Shown here: positions 1 through 10,606 of the stretch, in pieces
How the letters are laid out: each line of letters opens with the position of its first letter
Numbering within the stretch: position 1 is the stretch's first letter
Source of the DNA: Anticarsia gemmatalis
Taxonomy: Eukaryota > Arthropoda > Insecta > Lepidoptera > Erebidae
Length of the DNA stretch: 64,000 nucleotides
Direction of reading: 5' to 3'
Assembly: GCF_050436995.1 (NCBI RefSeq)
Contig: NC_134745.1
Span: 14,074,001 to 14,138,000 of the forward strand
Notes under the pieces: generated by a model
What the model saw: only the letters and a program-made list of their open reading frames with translations
Told to the model about the DNA's origin: nothing
Database searches by the model: none
Position numbers and translations under genes: made by a program

Positions 1-299
1 TATCATCCGTTGTTTATTTTTTAAAACTTACCACATAGTCTGTTTCATAGCTATCCAATTTATTTCCTTAATGCAACCAATTAATTTGGTTATGTGTTTC
101 GAACAACAACGCCATCTGTTAGTTGCGACGAACAACGACAACAAACGAAATTACTCGATTTGCCATCTAGGATATCCCGACCGCACCGGACCCACGTAAA
201 CCAACATTTTTGTGTAATATATCATACAACATTTGCTATTGCTTGGTGCGAACAACAGGTATCGATACGGCAGGCGCCGCGTTAACTTTATGCGAATGT

Positions 300-545
300 T
301 GTGAAATGGATTGTAAAGCCATCTATGGTCTCTATAGGGAAACGCAGGTTCAAACGATTTTTACGTATTTTTTTCAATTTTCTAAAAATCTTTGAAATTT
401 TATGCTATAAAAAGTATCCTAGAACTTGCTCCACTACTTATTCTATGCATATACCAAATTTCAGTGCATTCTATTCGGTAGTTTTTACGTGATAGCGACA
501 CATACAGACGGAGGACAGACAGACAGACAGACAGACAGAAAAGAA
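300..545 (+). repeat. Decayed repeat ending in (CAGA)n
   Basis: taccaaatttcagtgcattc, cggtagtttttacgtgatag and a (CAGA) microsatellite at 514-539. Typical of a moth RTE/MITE tail. Confidence 0.45.
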
Positions 546-1090
546 AATTATAAATTGCAGATTCGGTATCAGTATCCGTTACTAAACATCCCCCATTGGT
601 TTTTTTTTAAATATATTCAATGTACAGAATTGACCTCTCTACAGATTTATTATAAGTATAGATAACTGACTACTAAGTATGAGCTGCATTGTATTTATTC
701 AGTCTACAAAGACCTTTGTATAAGAGCTAAAGCCTTTATCCACGGTCAATGAGCTCTCGTAGTCGAGTTATTAAACCTTTTTTATTGCCTAGTGACTGAT
801 AATTGCGGGTCTGTTCTTGAGTGATAAGAATCAGTTACACCTGTTTGTGTGTTTGTTGTTATTTTGTGGCTGATATAGAAGAAAGTTGATTGGATTTATA
901 AAAACAATGAAATAATTGTTTTACTTAAGTAAGCAGTCTTATAACACGCAAATTCGGTTTTAGGAATTCCTTCAAAAACTGGAAACTTTTCCTCGGAACA
1001 AAGTTGATTGACATAACTAAAAATATTGGTATATTCTACTCAAGTATGCAGTCTTTTAACACACAAGTCAAGTTTCAGGTATTCTTTTAA

Positions 1091-1229
1091 CCCTTTGACC
1101 GCCACTGTCGGCTATACTCGACAAATCAGAACGTGCTCACAACGCTATATTTTTGTCGACATTTTCCGATGAAAGTGTCGTGAGCACTTTCTAATTTGTC
1201 GAGTATAGCCGACCGTGGCGGTCAAAGGG
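1091..1229. mobile_element. piggyBac-like MITE at a TTAA site
   Basis: Starts CCCTTTGACCGCCAC immediately after TTAA (1087-1090) and ends with the inverted copy GTGGCGGTCAAAGGG. Inner arms (gtcggctatactcgacaaat) are inverted too, so the 139 bp fold into a hairpin. The right-hand TTAA is missing (reads AAGA), so that flank has mutated or been lost. Confidence 0.7.
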
Positions 1230-1261
1230 AAGAAGTCACACGAATTCAAATAATTAATTAT

Positions 1262-1364
1262 TTATGTAAGTAGTTATTTAGAAGTATGTTTTTCAGTTAT
1301 CTGGTTACCATAGTACAAGCTCTACTTAATTTAGAATCAAATGACCGTGTCTGAGTTGTCCAAT
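1262..1364 (+). mobile_element. 5'-truncated copy of the same tRNA-SINE
   Basis: Matches only the 3' body of the 11757 element (ggttaccatagtacaagctc then gaatcaaatgaccgtgtctg), without the tRNA head. It lies about 30 bp after the piggyBac-like MITE. Confidence 0.7.
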
Positions 1365-1664
1365 AACAAAAAAGAGACAGTCAGTCGTTATCTTAAGCAA
1401 TCATTCATTGATTACAAGTGCACATTTACACACTGCACTATTCCCTAAGTACATTGCTACGTCATAATGACGATTGTGATTGTGAAACGTCATCTCGATA
1501 GCTTTGTTGTTTGATAAAACTGATATTCAGAGGTGAAACTAAAAATATATATTACGATCAACATTATATTGCATGTTTTAAAAGTGTGACACAGCTTGAG
1601 ACTACAGCTCGTGTAACTAAAACGATTTATCAACCTGATGATGCATCATCGTGCTTTTCTTAAT

Positions 1665-1795
1665 GTATGGTTAATGGTCAACCTAGTGTCAAAGTTGTTT
1701 AAGCCGCCCGAAGGCCTTTGACGTGGCTTAACGACTGTTATTTAAATCGACAACCGGGACCGACTTTTTACGAGACGCCCAGTTCAAATGCCACT
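1665..1795 (+). repeat. Repeat with SINE core module (copy 1)
   Basis: Shares caacctagtgtcaaagttgt, caagccgcccgaaggcctt-type and gacgtggcttaacgactg sequence with 46576-46712, then ccgggaccgacttttt. Confidence 0.6.
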
Positions 1796-2356
1796 GCGGT
1801 CAACCATCTATTATATTTTTAGGTCCTAGCTTGTGTTTGCCCTGAGGGGTCGCCACCCTTGTTCCCTGGCCCCGACTCCTGTTTTTAGGGCCAACAAGGA
1901 CCCAAGAAACTTGAATTGAAGATATATTGACCCCCTACATATTAAAAATGAAATTACGTCCTCTAAAACCCGCAAACCTAAATAGACATTGATAAAACTT
2001 TTTTTTTTCTGATTAGATCAAATTTTCATACGAAAATTCTCGATAGCTAGCCAATTGTCGCTGGTCGGTAGTGGTAGAGAATCGAGCTACGGAATCCAAA
2101 AATATGTAGCAGACAAAATGAACATCAACATTGAACAACAAGACAGAAACAGCTGCCGTTGCCTAGCAACCGTCCGAGTCGTATTACCTCTCTCCTCCTA
2201 CAATCAACCGCACTCCGCTTTTCTGACCGCTGACACTACTGCCGTGGTATTAAACTGCAATTCTGTATCTAATGCGGGTCATAACAGGTAAGGAAAGGTC
2301 AAGGGCATGTCGCCAGACAGTTTAAGAAAAATCATGACTGTATTAAGGATCTAGAA

Positions 2357-2511
2357 CACAGGTTCCCAACCAGTGGTCCGCGAATGGTTTTAAAATTTTA
2401 AATTTTCAGGATGATTATTACACTTTATTTTTAATATACTTACATAGTGGTCCCTGCTAACAAGAATAATATAAAAGTGGTCCCGGACTAAGAAAAAGTT
2501 GGAAACTCCTG
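2357..2511. mobile_element. Non-autonomous hAT-type MITE with 8-bp TSD
   Basis: Starts CACAGGTTCCCAACC and ends with a degenerate inverted copy (GTTGGAAACTCCTG). Exact 8-bp direct repeats ATCTAGAA flank it (2349-2356 and 2512-2519). 155 bp with internal 'agtggtcc' repeats. Confidence 0.75.
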
Positions 2512-2562
2512 ATCTAGAAGATATATTCCTTTTCACTAAGCCTTGTGTAAGTTATTGTGTTG

Positions 2563-2700
2563 GATGGTCGTGGGCTCGGCTCTCACTCAGAACAATTAAT
2601 ATGTATTTGTTTCGGGTCTGGTTGTACTTTGTGTCCGTAGTTCTATGTTTGTAAAATCCCCGCATAACAAGAGCAATTATTATTTATTAGTGCGGTAGTG
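2563..2700 (+). mobile_element. Decayed fragment of the second SINE family
   Basis: tttcgggtctggttgtactt, tgtccgtagttctatgtttg and aatccccgcataacaagagc match the family body. The head is unrecognisable. Confidence 0.55.
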
Positions 2701-2850
2701 TGTATTTTTTTAAGAGATGTTTCTCAATTCGGTTAGTAGGTATTTACATCGCTTAATACGAGGTTTCCGATTTATGTATTTCATTTTGGATTACCCGATT
2801 GTAGATGGGAAAGTATAAGTATGTGTTCATTTCATATAACCATGGTTGTC

Positions 2851-2987
2851 TGGAAGAGATTGGCACTGTGCGATAAGGCCGCCATTTGTACTACCATTTT
2901 TAATCTATTTTGTTTTTATTTTATTCAAGTTTATTTCTTTTCTTTTGTTATTCAGTACAATAAAAAGTTTTTTCATTTCATTTCATT
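2851..2987 (+). mobile_element. 3' end of a non-LTR retrotransposon
   Basis: ggaagagattggcactgtgc and gataaggccgccatttgtac lead to an (ATTTC)n-like tail. The same sequence is found reversed at the right edge of the window. Confidence 0.6.
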
Positions 2988-3460
2988 ACCAATCAGGAGT
3001 GACACCATGGGATCCAAAAAATGCACCAAACCTACTTTAGCTACTTTAAAGAAGTAGCAAAAACTAAATGTATCATTTAATACATTGGTAGTTATAACAG
3101 TAATAAGTGTAACTGTTAATAATCGAGATATAATTACAATACTCTTAATAATAGTAGCAACAAAAACTAAACTATTTCAACTAAGTACCGTTGTATTAGG
3201 GGTCATACTAAAGACGTTCTCTTAAATGTATTAATATTGTATGTTGGCTTTTTTGCTTGCCAATTTCGTTTTTTTTTTACAATGAGACTATAATAGGAAG
3301 GGAAGAATCTGCATGGCGAGTAAGAATAGGTGTAAACTGCGAAAGCAATAATGTTCTAAAGCGGCAATGTGAGTGCTGTAGCATATGTTTTTATCTATGG
3401 CAAGAGTTTCTTGTCAGCTCTTCTCATTGGTTCTACTAAATACTTTGTACAATATTGGTT

Positions 3461-3792
3461 TATATGTTACTGTAAAAGCCCGACCAGTGGTAAATCCTAA
3501 GATTTTCCGGAAAAACCTAAGATTTACCAACTCTCAATGGTAAAAGTCCGAACAATACATTTATTTCGACCCAGGAGGAGGTCGTATAAAAAAAAAATGT
3601 TAATAGTTATGATATGAATTTATCAACTTTTACCGTGTGATTATGTTAATCCTAAGATCTATCAAGTGAATAGTGGCAAAAGTTCGAAATAAAAGAATTG
3701 TTCGGACTTTTACCATTGAGAGTTGGTAAATATTAGGTTTTACTGGAAAATCTTAGGATTTACCACAGTTCGGGCTTTTACTGTAACATATA
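3461..3792. mobile_element. MITE with long imperfect inverted repeats (about 332 bp)
   Basis: Outer ends tatatgttactgtaaaagc / inverted copy with one mismatch. Arms of about 90 bp match in inverted orientation, and the arm itself contains an inverted sub-repeat (tggtaaatcctaagatttt / aacctaagatttacca). TA-rich ends suggest TA target preference. Confidence 0.7.
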
Positions 3793-4304
3793 CATATAAG
3801 TATACAAAATAATTGAATAGTCTTTATTTTAACTGGCAGATAAAATATCAATAGCAAACGTAAAAAAGCGTTTTTTTTTAAAGTTCCTTATTTTAAATTT
3901 TAGTTAAAATTTCCGCTAGTTTAGCTGCCTGGTCGAAAAAAAATATGAATACGTGAACGACCAATGTCAGGGCCAAATCATAATATTATGTAAACGATAT
4001 AAATTATATTATTATACAACGTTTAGTTTTAATGGAGTGGTCTCAATAAAATTGATATTTTATTGTTTTAAGCCGAGATTTTTTTGGCGTAGTTACAGGA
4101 TTTACATTTGAATTATAACATTAAAGTAATATTTAATGTTCTATTCCAAAAGGTTGCGAAATAGTATTCGTATCATTTAAGCTGTTTAAATGTTGTTAAA
4201 GAAACTATTAGTACTGGAAATAAAAATATATGACAAGCTTCTTTTTCTTTTCAAATAATTCCCAATAGCATATTTAAGTTCTGAGTGTCATAACAATTTT
4301 TTTT

Positions 4305-4415
4305 TTTAAAGACAACTCCCGCACTAAGAATTGCTCTTGTGTCGCGGGGACTTTTACAAACATACAAGCAACGGACACAAAGCACAACCAGACCCGAAAC
4401 AATTATTTGTGGATC
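4305..4415 (-). mobile_element. Fragment of the second SINE family (3' half)
   Basis: Contains gacaactcccgcactaagaa and tgtcgcggggacttttacaa on the forward strand, then caaccagacccgaaacaatt. The tRNA head is missing. Confidence 0.65.
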
Positions 4416-5337
4416 GCAAATTTTCTGGCACCTTAGTAATTCGATAAGAGACTATAAATATATTTACAAATAATATGGAATTTCGTCGCTAGAAAGGCCA
4501 AAATTTAATCACTGCCAATCTAAGATATACCTTATCAAAAAAGGAAGGCACGTCGAAAAAAAATAATCACGGTAATAATAGTTTTGATCGTCACTTTCCT
4601 TTATTTATCCTTTCCACAGTATTAAATAGTGTAAAATAATATTGAAATAAATGAGAGGAATCTGTGCCTTAAATACCAGACAATTCTAGTTGTGGTAGGC
4701 GTAGAAACTTGTTCTAACTTATACTGTTTATTGCAGACGTGCTGAGGCCAAGAGGCAATTGACTTATTGCCAAATGACACCCTGACACTATTTAGGAAGA
4801 GCTTTATGATTGTTTTGCTTAATATTATGAGTATTATTACTATTGTAAAATCGCATGATGTGTGATTCAACGAAAAATGATACTAACTATGTGTAATGTT
4901 AAATACGAGAATAAACGCGAAACATACATATGTGTGAATAGCCTAAGCCAAAGCGTCAAGCAATTCAATGTAAAATGTATGTTTGGCGATAATTCAGTTA
5001 AATATACTGTTTATCTGTTTAGTGAGCTGACTTCAAGCTATTGTCTACCTTTTTTTAAAGTAAAAAGGTTATTTGACTCCTTGTATTTCTTGACGTTGAC
5101 TTTCATCTAGTTTGGTGGCGTAGAAGGAACAAAGGAATAGTGTTAGTAAACCCTTATACTTTGAGAAAAAATTTAAAAGATATGAATACTTTATTATGTA
5201 ACAAATAGCAGCAGGCCGAAATAAGTAATAAAGTAAAAAAAATAAAAAACCGCCCATGTGACAGTTGCTTACGTCATCATCAGTCAACAATGCAGTAGGA
5301 CGCATTATTAGTATTTTAAGTAAATTACATTCCATCT

Positions 5338-7005
5338 ATGGTGAAGAAGCATCACAAAGGAAGTAAAACCAGCGTGAAGGCTGATGTCATCATCCTAGGA
5401 TGCAGCCTGCCCGGCATCGTGACCGCGAATAAACTGAAGAAGAAATTCGGTGACACGATGGACATTGTAGTACTCGATCTTGTTGGAACTAGCTCCAAAT
5501 CGGGCTCACGGTGCGGCGTCGCGTTCAAAGACGTCATATCTATGGCAACGCTAGAAGACGAAGAAGAAGATGACGAAGCAAGGCCTGAAAGCAGCGCGAA
5601 AAAACAAGTCGAAGCCGCCGCTAAAAAGTACCTCATCAAATACGCTAATGAACTCGGAGTTCCTATACCAAGCGCTATCGTAAACCCTAGAGAACACAAC
5701 TCTACGCTAAACAAACTCTTCGAATACAGAAATGGAAGTACTGTCCGGTGTACCAACAACTTCAATGATTTCGCGTACCTCAATTTTGTTGAGAAGTTCG
5801 AACTAAACCAATATCAAACGTTCTTGGACGGAAGCATGAAACGCCTGTTTCAAACTAACGGCTTCGACGAACCCAGTGAGCGAAACAGACTGATGTACTA
5901 CGACCGAACGACCATGGAGCAGAATATTTGTGATGCGCTTCTTTTTCCGACATCTAGAGAAATTATGAGGACTACCGTGAAATTGGTGTGTGGTGCGCCG
6001 GCTGATACTGTGTCCCTACTCTTCTACCTTCACCAGTGCTTCAGAACAAGTGGCACCAGACATCATATAGATGGAGAAAACACAAGGTTCCGTGAAAAAA
6101 TTATGGGCTCCTGCAGAAAACGAATATTGGGCCAGCTTTTAGCAAGTATTGCTGACATCGTTGTTACAACAAAATCAATTAAACAAATCCGAACACATAC
6201 AGGTTCGAACGCTGAGCAAGTTATCTTAGAAACTATGAAAGGTGATACTACTTATATCTGCAAACTGTTAGCTATGGCCTTAAAACCTGATCAGCTGAAA
6301 TCAATTAAAGTTGACAACCAGTTGCTACCAGAAACGGAGGCAGAGATAACTCATAGTTTAATTCCTGGCAAGGCGAAAAGGTTCATAATACAGTACGAGA
6401 ACAATTTCTGGGAGAGTCAAGGATTCAGTGGGGATATATTAAGTATGAGAGGTCCCATAATCTGGGCTATGCAGCGACCAAGGTTATCTTTTACGGGTAG
6501 TAAGGAAAAATACGCGTCGCTCATTGGCTATTTGATGGTAAGGGATGATGAAGACTCGATGATGGAGAATTCAAAAGATGCTGTAGTGGAACAGCTAACT
6601 AATCTATTTGGGTGGGAAGCTCAGTCTCCTGTGGTGTACCGGGAAACATCTATGGATGATATATTTGTTCCCCGCTGTGGGGATTACGTTGGTTTAAGAG
6701 TGTTGACAAATGGGGTCAGTCCGAGAGGTTTGGAGTGGGGTGCTTTCGACATATTCGCGGATGGAGACGTGGCTGCAGCTTTGGAGGCAGGGCATACGGC
6801 ATATCTTCATGTAGTAAGCATTTTGAGGCCTCAAGCTCAAACTTTTGAAGACATATCAGATTCAGACTGGCCGACGGTATTGATGGAGAACCCGTTTTCA
6901 TGGTGGATGTCACATTTGAACGTGTTGAGTACCATCAAGCTGTCGGTCTACGCAGCTGCTATAGGCGTCGGAATTAAATTGTTACGTACGTATTTGAGGA
7001 GGTAA
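5338..7005 (+). CDS. Monoamine-oxidase-like flavoprotein, membrane-anchored, possibly catalytically degenerate
   Basis: Single uninterrupted 555-codon frame starting at an ATG with G at +4. The N-terminal beta-alpha-beta (residues about 15-47) resembles the FAD-binding start of flavin amine oxidases, but the GxGxxG motif reads GCSLPG (21-26), so the second Gly is Ser, and the usual GGR motif near residue 57 is absent. An acidic run (73-80) follows. The middle (about 195-250, 'TTMEQNICDALL' then 'VSLLFYLHQC') and later parts (about 350-380, 'FIIQYENNFWESQGFSGD') align by eye with MAO substrate-domain segments. Cys447 in PRCGDY lies where MAO carries its covalent FAD cysteine, but the flanking residues differ, and the C-terminal FAD segment with WSGYMEGA is missing. 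The C-terminus (about 533-549) is a hydrophobic helix followed by basic residues, like the outer-mitochondrial-membrane anchor of MAO. The family call is from eye alignment. Loss of oxidase activity is inference. Lack of introns suggests an old retrocopy or a lineage-specific intronless gene. Confidence 0.85.
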   Translation: MVKKHHKGSKTSVKADVIILGCSLPGIVTANKLKKKFGDTMDIVVLDLVGTSSKSGSRCGVAFKDVISMATLEDEEEDDEARPESSAKKQVEAAAKKYLIKYANELGVPIPSAIVNPREHNSTLNKLFEYRNGSTVRCTNNFNDFAYLNFVEKFELNQYQTFLDGSMKRLFQTNGFDEPSERNRLMYYDRTTMEQNICDALLFPTSREIMRTTVKLVCGAPADTVSLLFYLHQCFRTSGTRHHIDGENTRFREKIMGSCRKRILGQLLASIADIVVTTKSIKQIRTHTGSNAEQVILETMKGDTTYICKLLAMALKPDQLKSIKVDNQLLPETEAEITHSLIPGKAKRFIIQYENNFWESQGFSGDILSMRGPIIWAMQRPRLSFTGSKEKYASLIGYLMVRDDEDSMMENSKDAVVEQLTNLFGWEAQSPVVYRETSMDDIFVPRCGDYVGLRVLTNGVSPRGLEWGAFDIFADGDVAAALEAGHTAYLHVVSILRPQAQTFEDISDSDWPTVLMENPFSWWMSHLNVLSTIKLSVYAAAIGVGIKLLRTYLRR

Positions 7006-7095
7006 TCTCGTATTGTTTTGTTTTTGAAGTCTTTTTGTTTAGAAATGTTGTTTTATGTTTACTTTTGTTCGATCTTTATTTTAGTATGAACGAGC

Positions 7096-7101
7096 AATAA
7101 A
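7096..7101 (+). terminator. Poly(A) signal of the MAO-like gene
   Basis: AATAAA lies 91 bp after the stop codon of the MAO-like gene, in a T-rich stretch. It is the first canonical hexamer downstream and gives a short 3' UTR. Confidence 0.6.
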
Positions 7102-8696
7102 GCAATTATATTAAATACTATATCGATTTTTTGTACTTTTATAATTTATAATTTTATTATTTTTTTCTTTTTAGTAAAACTTTACTCTTGCTACAAAGAA
7201 AAGAGTATATAGAAAAATGCCGAATTGATCGAGTCGTCTCGAGTTAAGAGCTTAGCAATGCATTTGTTTTTTGGGTTCAACTTTAATTTTTTTTTTTTTT
7301 TTTTTTTTAATTATTTTTTAATTATTTTTAATTAATTTTTTTTTAATTATATAAGTTGTAGATAATCCAAACGTCTCATGCAATCAGTTTCACTTTTGAT
7401 GCCACAAAGATCTAAAAACGCATTGTCAAATAGTAGAGATTACATAATACAACATCAAAAACACTTTTAATAATAAACTTTTACTTATGATCCACAAAAC
7501 ATACATGTAAATCTCTGCACTACATTCTAAACATACCTAATCTAATGCCTATAAAGTCATCTAATTAATTCACGATAGGGACAAGTCGTAAGTATTCAGA
7601 CCGTGTGCTCATGGGTTTATAAGGGCCTGTACGATGTTCGGCCTCGGAGGCTACAAGGGCAGGGACAGACAAGCGGGTCAAGTGCATTATACGGCTTTGG
7701 GCTCGTGACGCATCGCTGATAGTCAGATAAAGTTTTACTAATGTGATGATTTGTCTTTGATAATAAAATACAGTCCATATTACGCATCTCAGTGGACAAC
7801 TAGTGTATGTCTGATTGAAAGTCATTTAGTACATTGCTACTTTGACGTAACGTGTTAATCACTAGAATGTAGGAAAGAAAACAATGTACAGCATAATGGG
7901 TTTCAAATAGCTTTTAACTGAGATACGTGATAGCCCTGGCAGGGTTGTATTTCATATTTTCAGTAGAATGGTATTTTTAATAAGGCTAAGATAATATATA
8001 GTAATTAGCTTACTGCTCTGCTGTCTATGGTGCATCTTAACCTACAACTTGGACAACATTACATAAATGTATACTTTTCTACTTAAATGCAATTGGTTGC
8101 TATTATTAAGAAAGTAGGCGTTTTACCGACAAATAAATTTAATTCGTTTTAGGTACATATTAACATATTATTTTAATATGTTAACTGGCATTAATATGTG
8201 GCTTTTATAAACAAATTTCTTTGAAAATTTGCTAAATAACAAAAACTCACGATAAAAAGGAAAATACTCGTCACTAGTTAAATTTAAAAGCGCCTGTTCA
8301 AAACAGGCAGATAAAATATCGGAGTAAAAATTGCTATTAAAATATTAGCAGGCTCTCAGTAAATTTCTTTTATTTTTGAACTGCATACAAGTCTATGTAA
8401 ATTTCTACCAATAAAACAAAAGTTATACCTACACATCAACCTATTGATACAAGGGTAACGGATCTGTCATTCAACCTTGGTAACAAAATATGTAGGTAGG
8501 TACAGCGACAAAAACAACGCCGCAAATACCTTTTCATATTATTTAGTCTAAGTTCATCAATGTCCCACTGTTAGGCAAAGGCTTCCTCTAAAGAGTTTTA
8601 TTTTTTTCACCTTTTACTCACTTGCTGTTCTTGGCATAAAACATGTTCGTTATCATGAACATGTCTATAGTTCTACCATCTTCGATCGGGCCAGTT

Positions 8697-8845
8697 CTGT
8701 CAACACCGATTATCTTGCTATAAAAAGGCTATAGCAAAAACTTATCAAATAAATATTTATAATTTATGAAACTGTTTTTACGTTAATTAGATCAACTTCA
8801 AACGGAAGTGTTTGACAGCAAAAAGAAAATGGCGTAACGGAAGAG
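8697..8845 (+). repeat. Repeat copy homologous to 10088-10536 without the insertion
   Basis: aaataaatatttataa, ctgtttttacgttaattag and gacagcaaaaagaaaatggc match 10125-10540 once the RTE-like element at 10151-10456 is removed. Confidence 0.6.
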
Positions 8846-9227
8846 GAAACGTTTATTTTTACTCAACGCTCTGTTGAACTCAAATGTCACATGAATTGTT
8901 TAGTAATCTGATTATTGTTTACAATAAAAACTATTATTAATTTCATTATAATAATGTAATCGCGGAAGTCGTTATTAATTTGCAGCTAGATTATTTACTG
9001 TGACGATAGTTGTATATGATTAAAAATGCTATTTTCATTCTAATACATTTAGCATTTTCGGGAAAGTAATTAATTGATGATTATTTTACAAGTATAGCTG
9101 TTAGATGGTTAAAAATATATATATAATATGATAATATATATATGATAAATATATATAAAATATGGATATGTGTTACATATCTTAAAATAAATTATAATAC
9201 ACAAAATCATGCTATTTTCCCATAGCA

Positions 9228-9320
9228 TAGGACGCTAGGCAGGGAGCATAGAACGCGTTGTTGAGATCCCTTAAAACTTCCCTTGCTTCATTTACATCCA
9301 TACTTTTTGTCATAAAAGAA
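9228..9320 (-). repeat. Interspersed repeat 'cattcacatcc' family, copy 1
   Basis: ttgcttcatttacatccata then cttttttgtcata-like sequence. Same family as 12340-12455, 15240-15360 and, reversed, 55565-55650. Confidence 0.45.
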
Positions 9321-9937
9321 AAGTCAATTAATAATAACAATTGTTTTAAAGCAAGGAAGCTGTTTTCGATTATCTGTTTTTGTGATCCGAGACTCCAATA
9401 AACTAATTTGATTTCGGATTGTTGTTTAAACAGTTAAATCAATTGAGATCCTCACTAAACAACCAACTAAGAAATACCATATTTAAAATCTATTTTCAAA
9501 TATAATAATATGTATCACCGCAGTACACGTGTTGCATACTAATGAAATCACAATTTTATTATCATAATATAGTTTATGTTTATGTAAAGAAAATACTGAC
9601 GTCACTTGGGTTTTTAACGAGAATGTTATTGTTGATACATTGTGATTATGTTTATTTACTTTATTTACGAATTTGATCAAAACTCACTTTTTTGGGGAGA
9701 GATGACATATTCTTCTAGATAGATTGTTTATTCTTTCAATAAAGAAAATAAAGAAAATGAAACTAGATGAGTTAAAAACACTCTGATATCGAAATTTTCT
9801 GATAATTTATTCTGAAAACTTCATCTGAAACGACATCTTTCCCATATACTAATTACTTACGTTGATTTTCGTAGTTGTTAGTTAAGTGGTTACGGTTATT
9901 GAAATACGATATTATTTGATTATCGTCATTCAGAGCT

Positions 9938-10003
9938 AAGTGTATCACCAATACGACTTTAAGGGTAAAAACCTCGTTCCCCAGACTGATAGCAGACCCT
10001 GTG
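9938..10003 (+). repeat. 66-bp direct repeat, copy 1
   Basis: aagtgtatcaccaatacgac ... gatagcagaccctgtg, one mismatch to 10541-10606. Followed by the sequence related to 8697-8845. Confidence 0.75.
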
Positions 10004-10150
10004 CTTGTTGTCACTGGCCATTACTAAAGGAACATGATTATCGTGACCGCTATTATACCATTTATAGGTATTGGCGCTTCCCCTGTTGCCACCGACCATG
10101 TTGGTATATAAAAAGACCAGAACAAAAACTTAACAAATAAATATTTATAA

Positions 10151-10456
10151 CTAGCTGACCCGCGCGACTTCGCTTGCGCCACATGTATAAGAGAGAATGG
10201 GTCATAATTTTCCCCGTTCTTGTAACATTTTTTACTCGTACTCTAGTCCTATTGGTCATAGCGTGATGATATAATATATAGCCTTTCTCGATAAATGGGC
10301 TATCTAACACTGAAAGAATTTTTCAAATCAGACCCGTAGTTCTTGAGATTAGCGCGTTCAAACAAACAAACAAACAAACAAACTCTTCATAATATTAGTA
10401 TAGCTTTATAATATAGTATAGCTTTATATTATAGCTTTATAATATTAGTATAGATT
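10151..10456 (+). mobile_element. RTE-like retroelement 3' end / SINE
   Basis: Begins ctagctgacccgcgcgactt and ends aatattagtatagatt with a (CAAA)n stretch before the tail. The same family occurs at 45211 and 63034. The related sequence at 8.7 kb lacks this segment, so it is an insertion. Confidence 0.7.
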
Positions 10457-10540
10457 TAGTAAACTGTTTTTACGTGAAATAGATCAACCTCAAATCAACG
10501 GACGTGTCTGACAGCAAAAAGAAAATAGCGTAATAGAGAC

Positions 10541-10606
10541 AAGTGTATCACCAATACGACTTTAAGGGTAAAGACCTCGTTCCCCAGACTGATAGCAGAC
10601 CCTGTG
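10541..10606 (+). repeat. 66-bp direct repeat, copy 2
   Basis: Second copy, 538 bp after the first. The pair flanks a segment containing the RTE-like insertion. Confidence 0.75.

Larger units (their letters stand above)
1..5337. other. Intergenic region left of the MAO-like gene
   Basis: No coding region is convincing. It holds the repeats listed individually (300-545, 1091-1229, 1262-1364, 1665-1795, 2357-2511, 2563-2700, 2851-2987, 3461-3792 and 4305-4415). The remainder, including 3793-4300 and 4420-5337, is AT-rich with nothing recognised. Confidence 0.5.

Noticed and set aside
5352..5783. 143-codon minus-strand frame
   Set aside because: Antisense shadow of the MAO-like gene.
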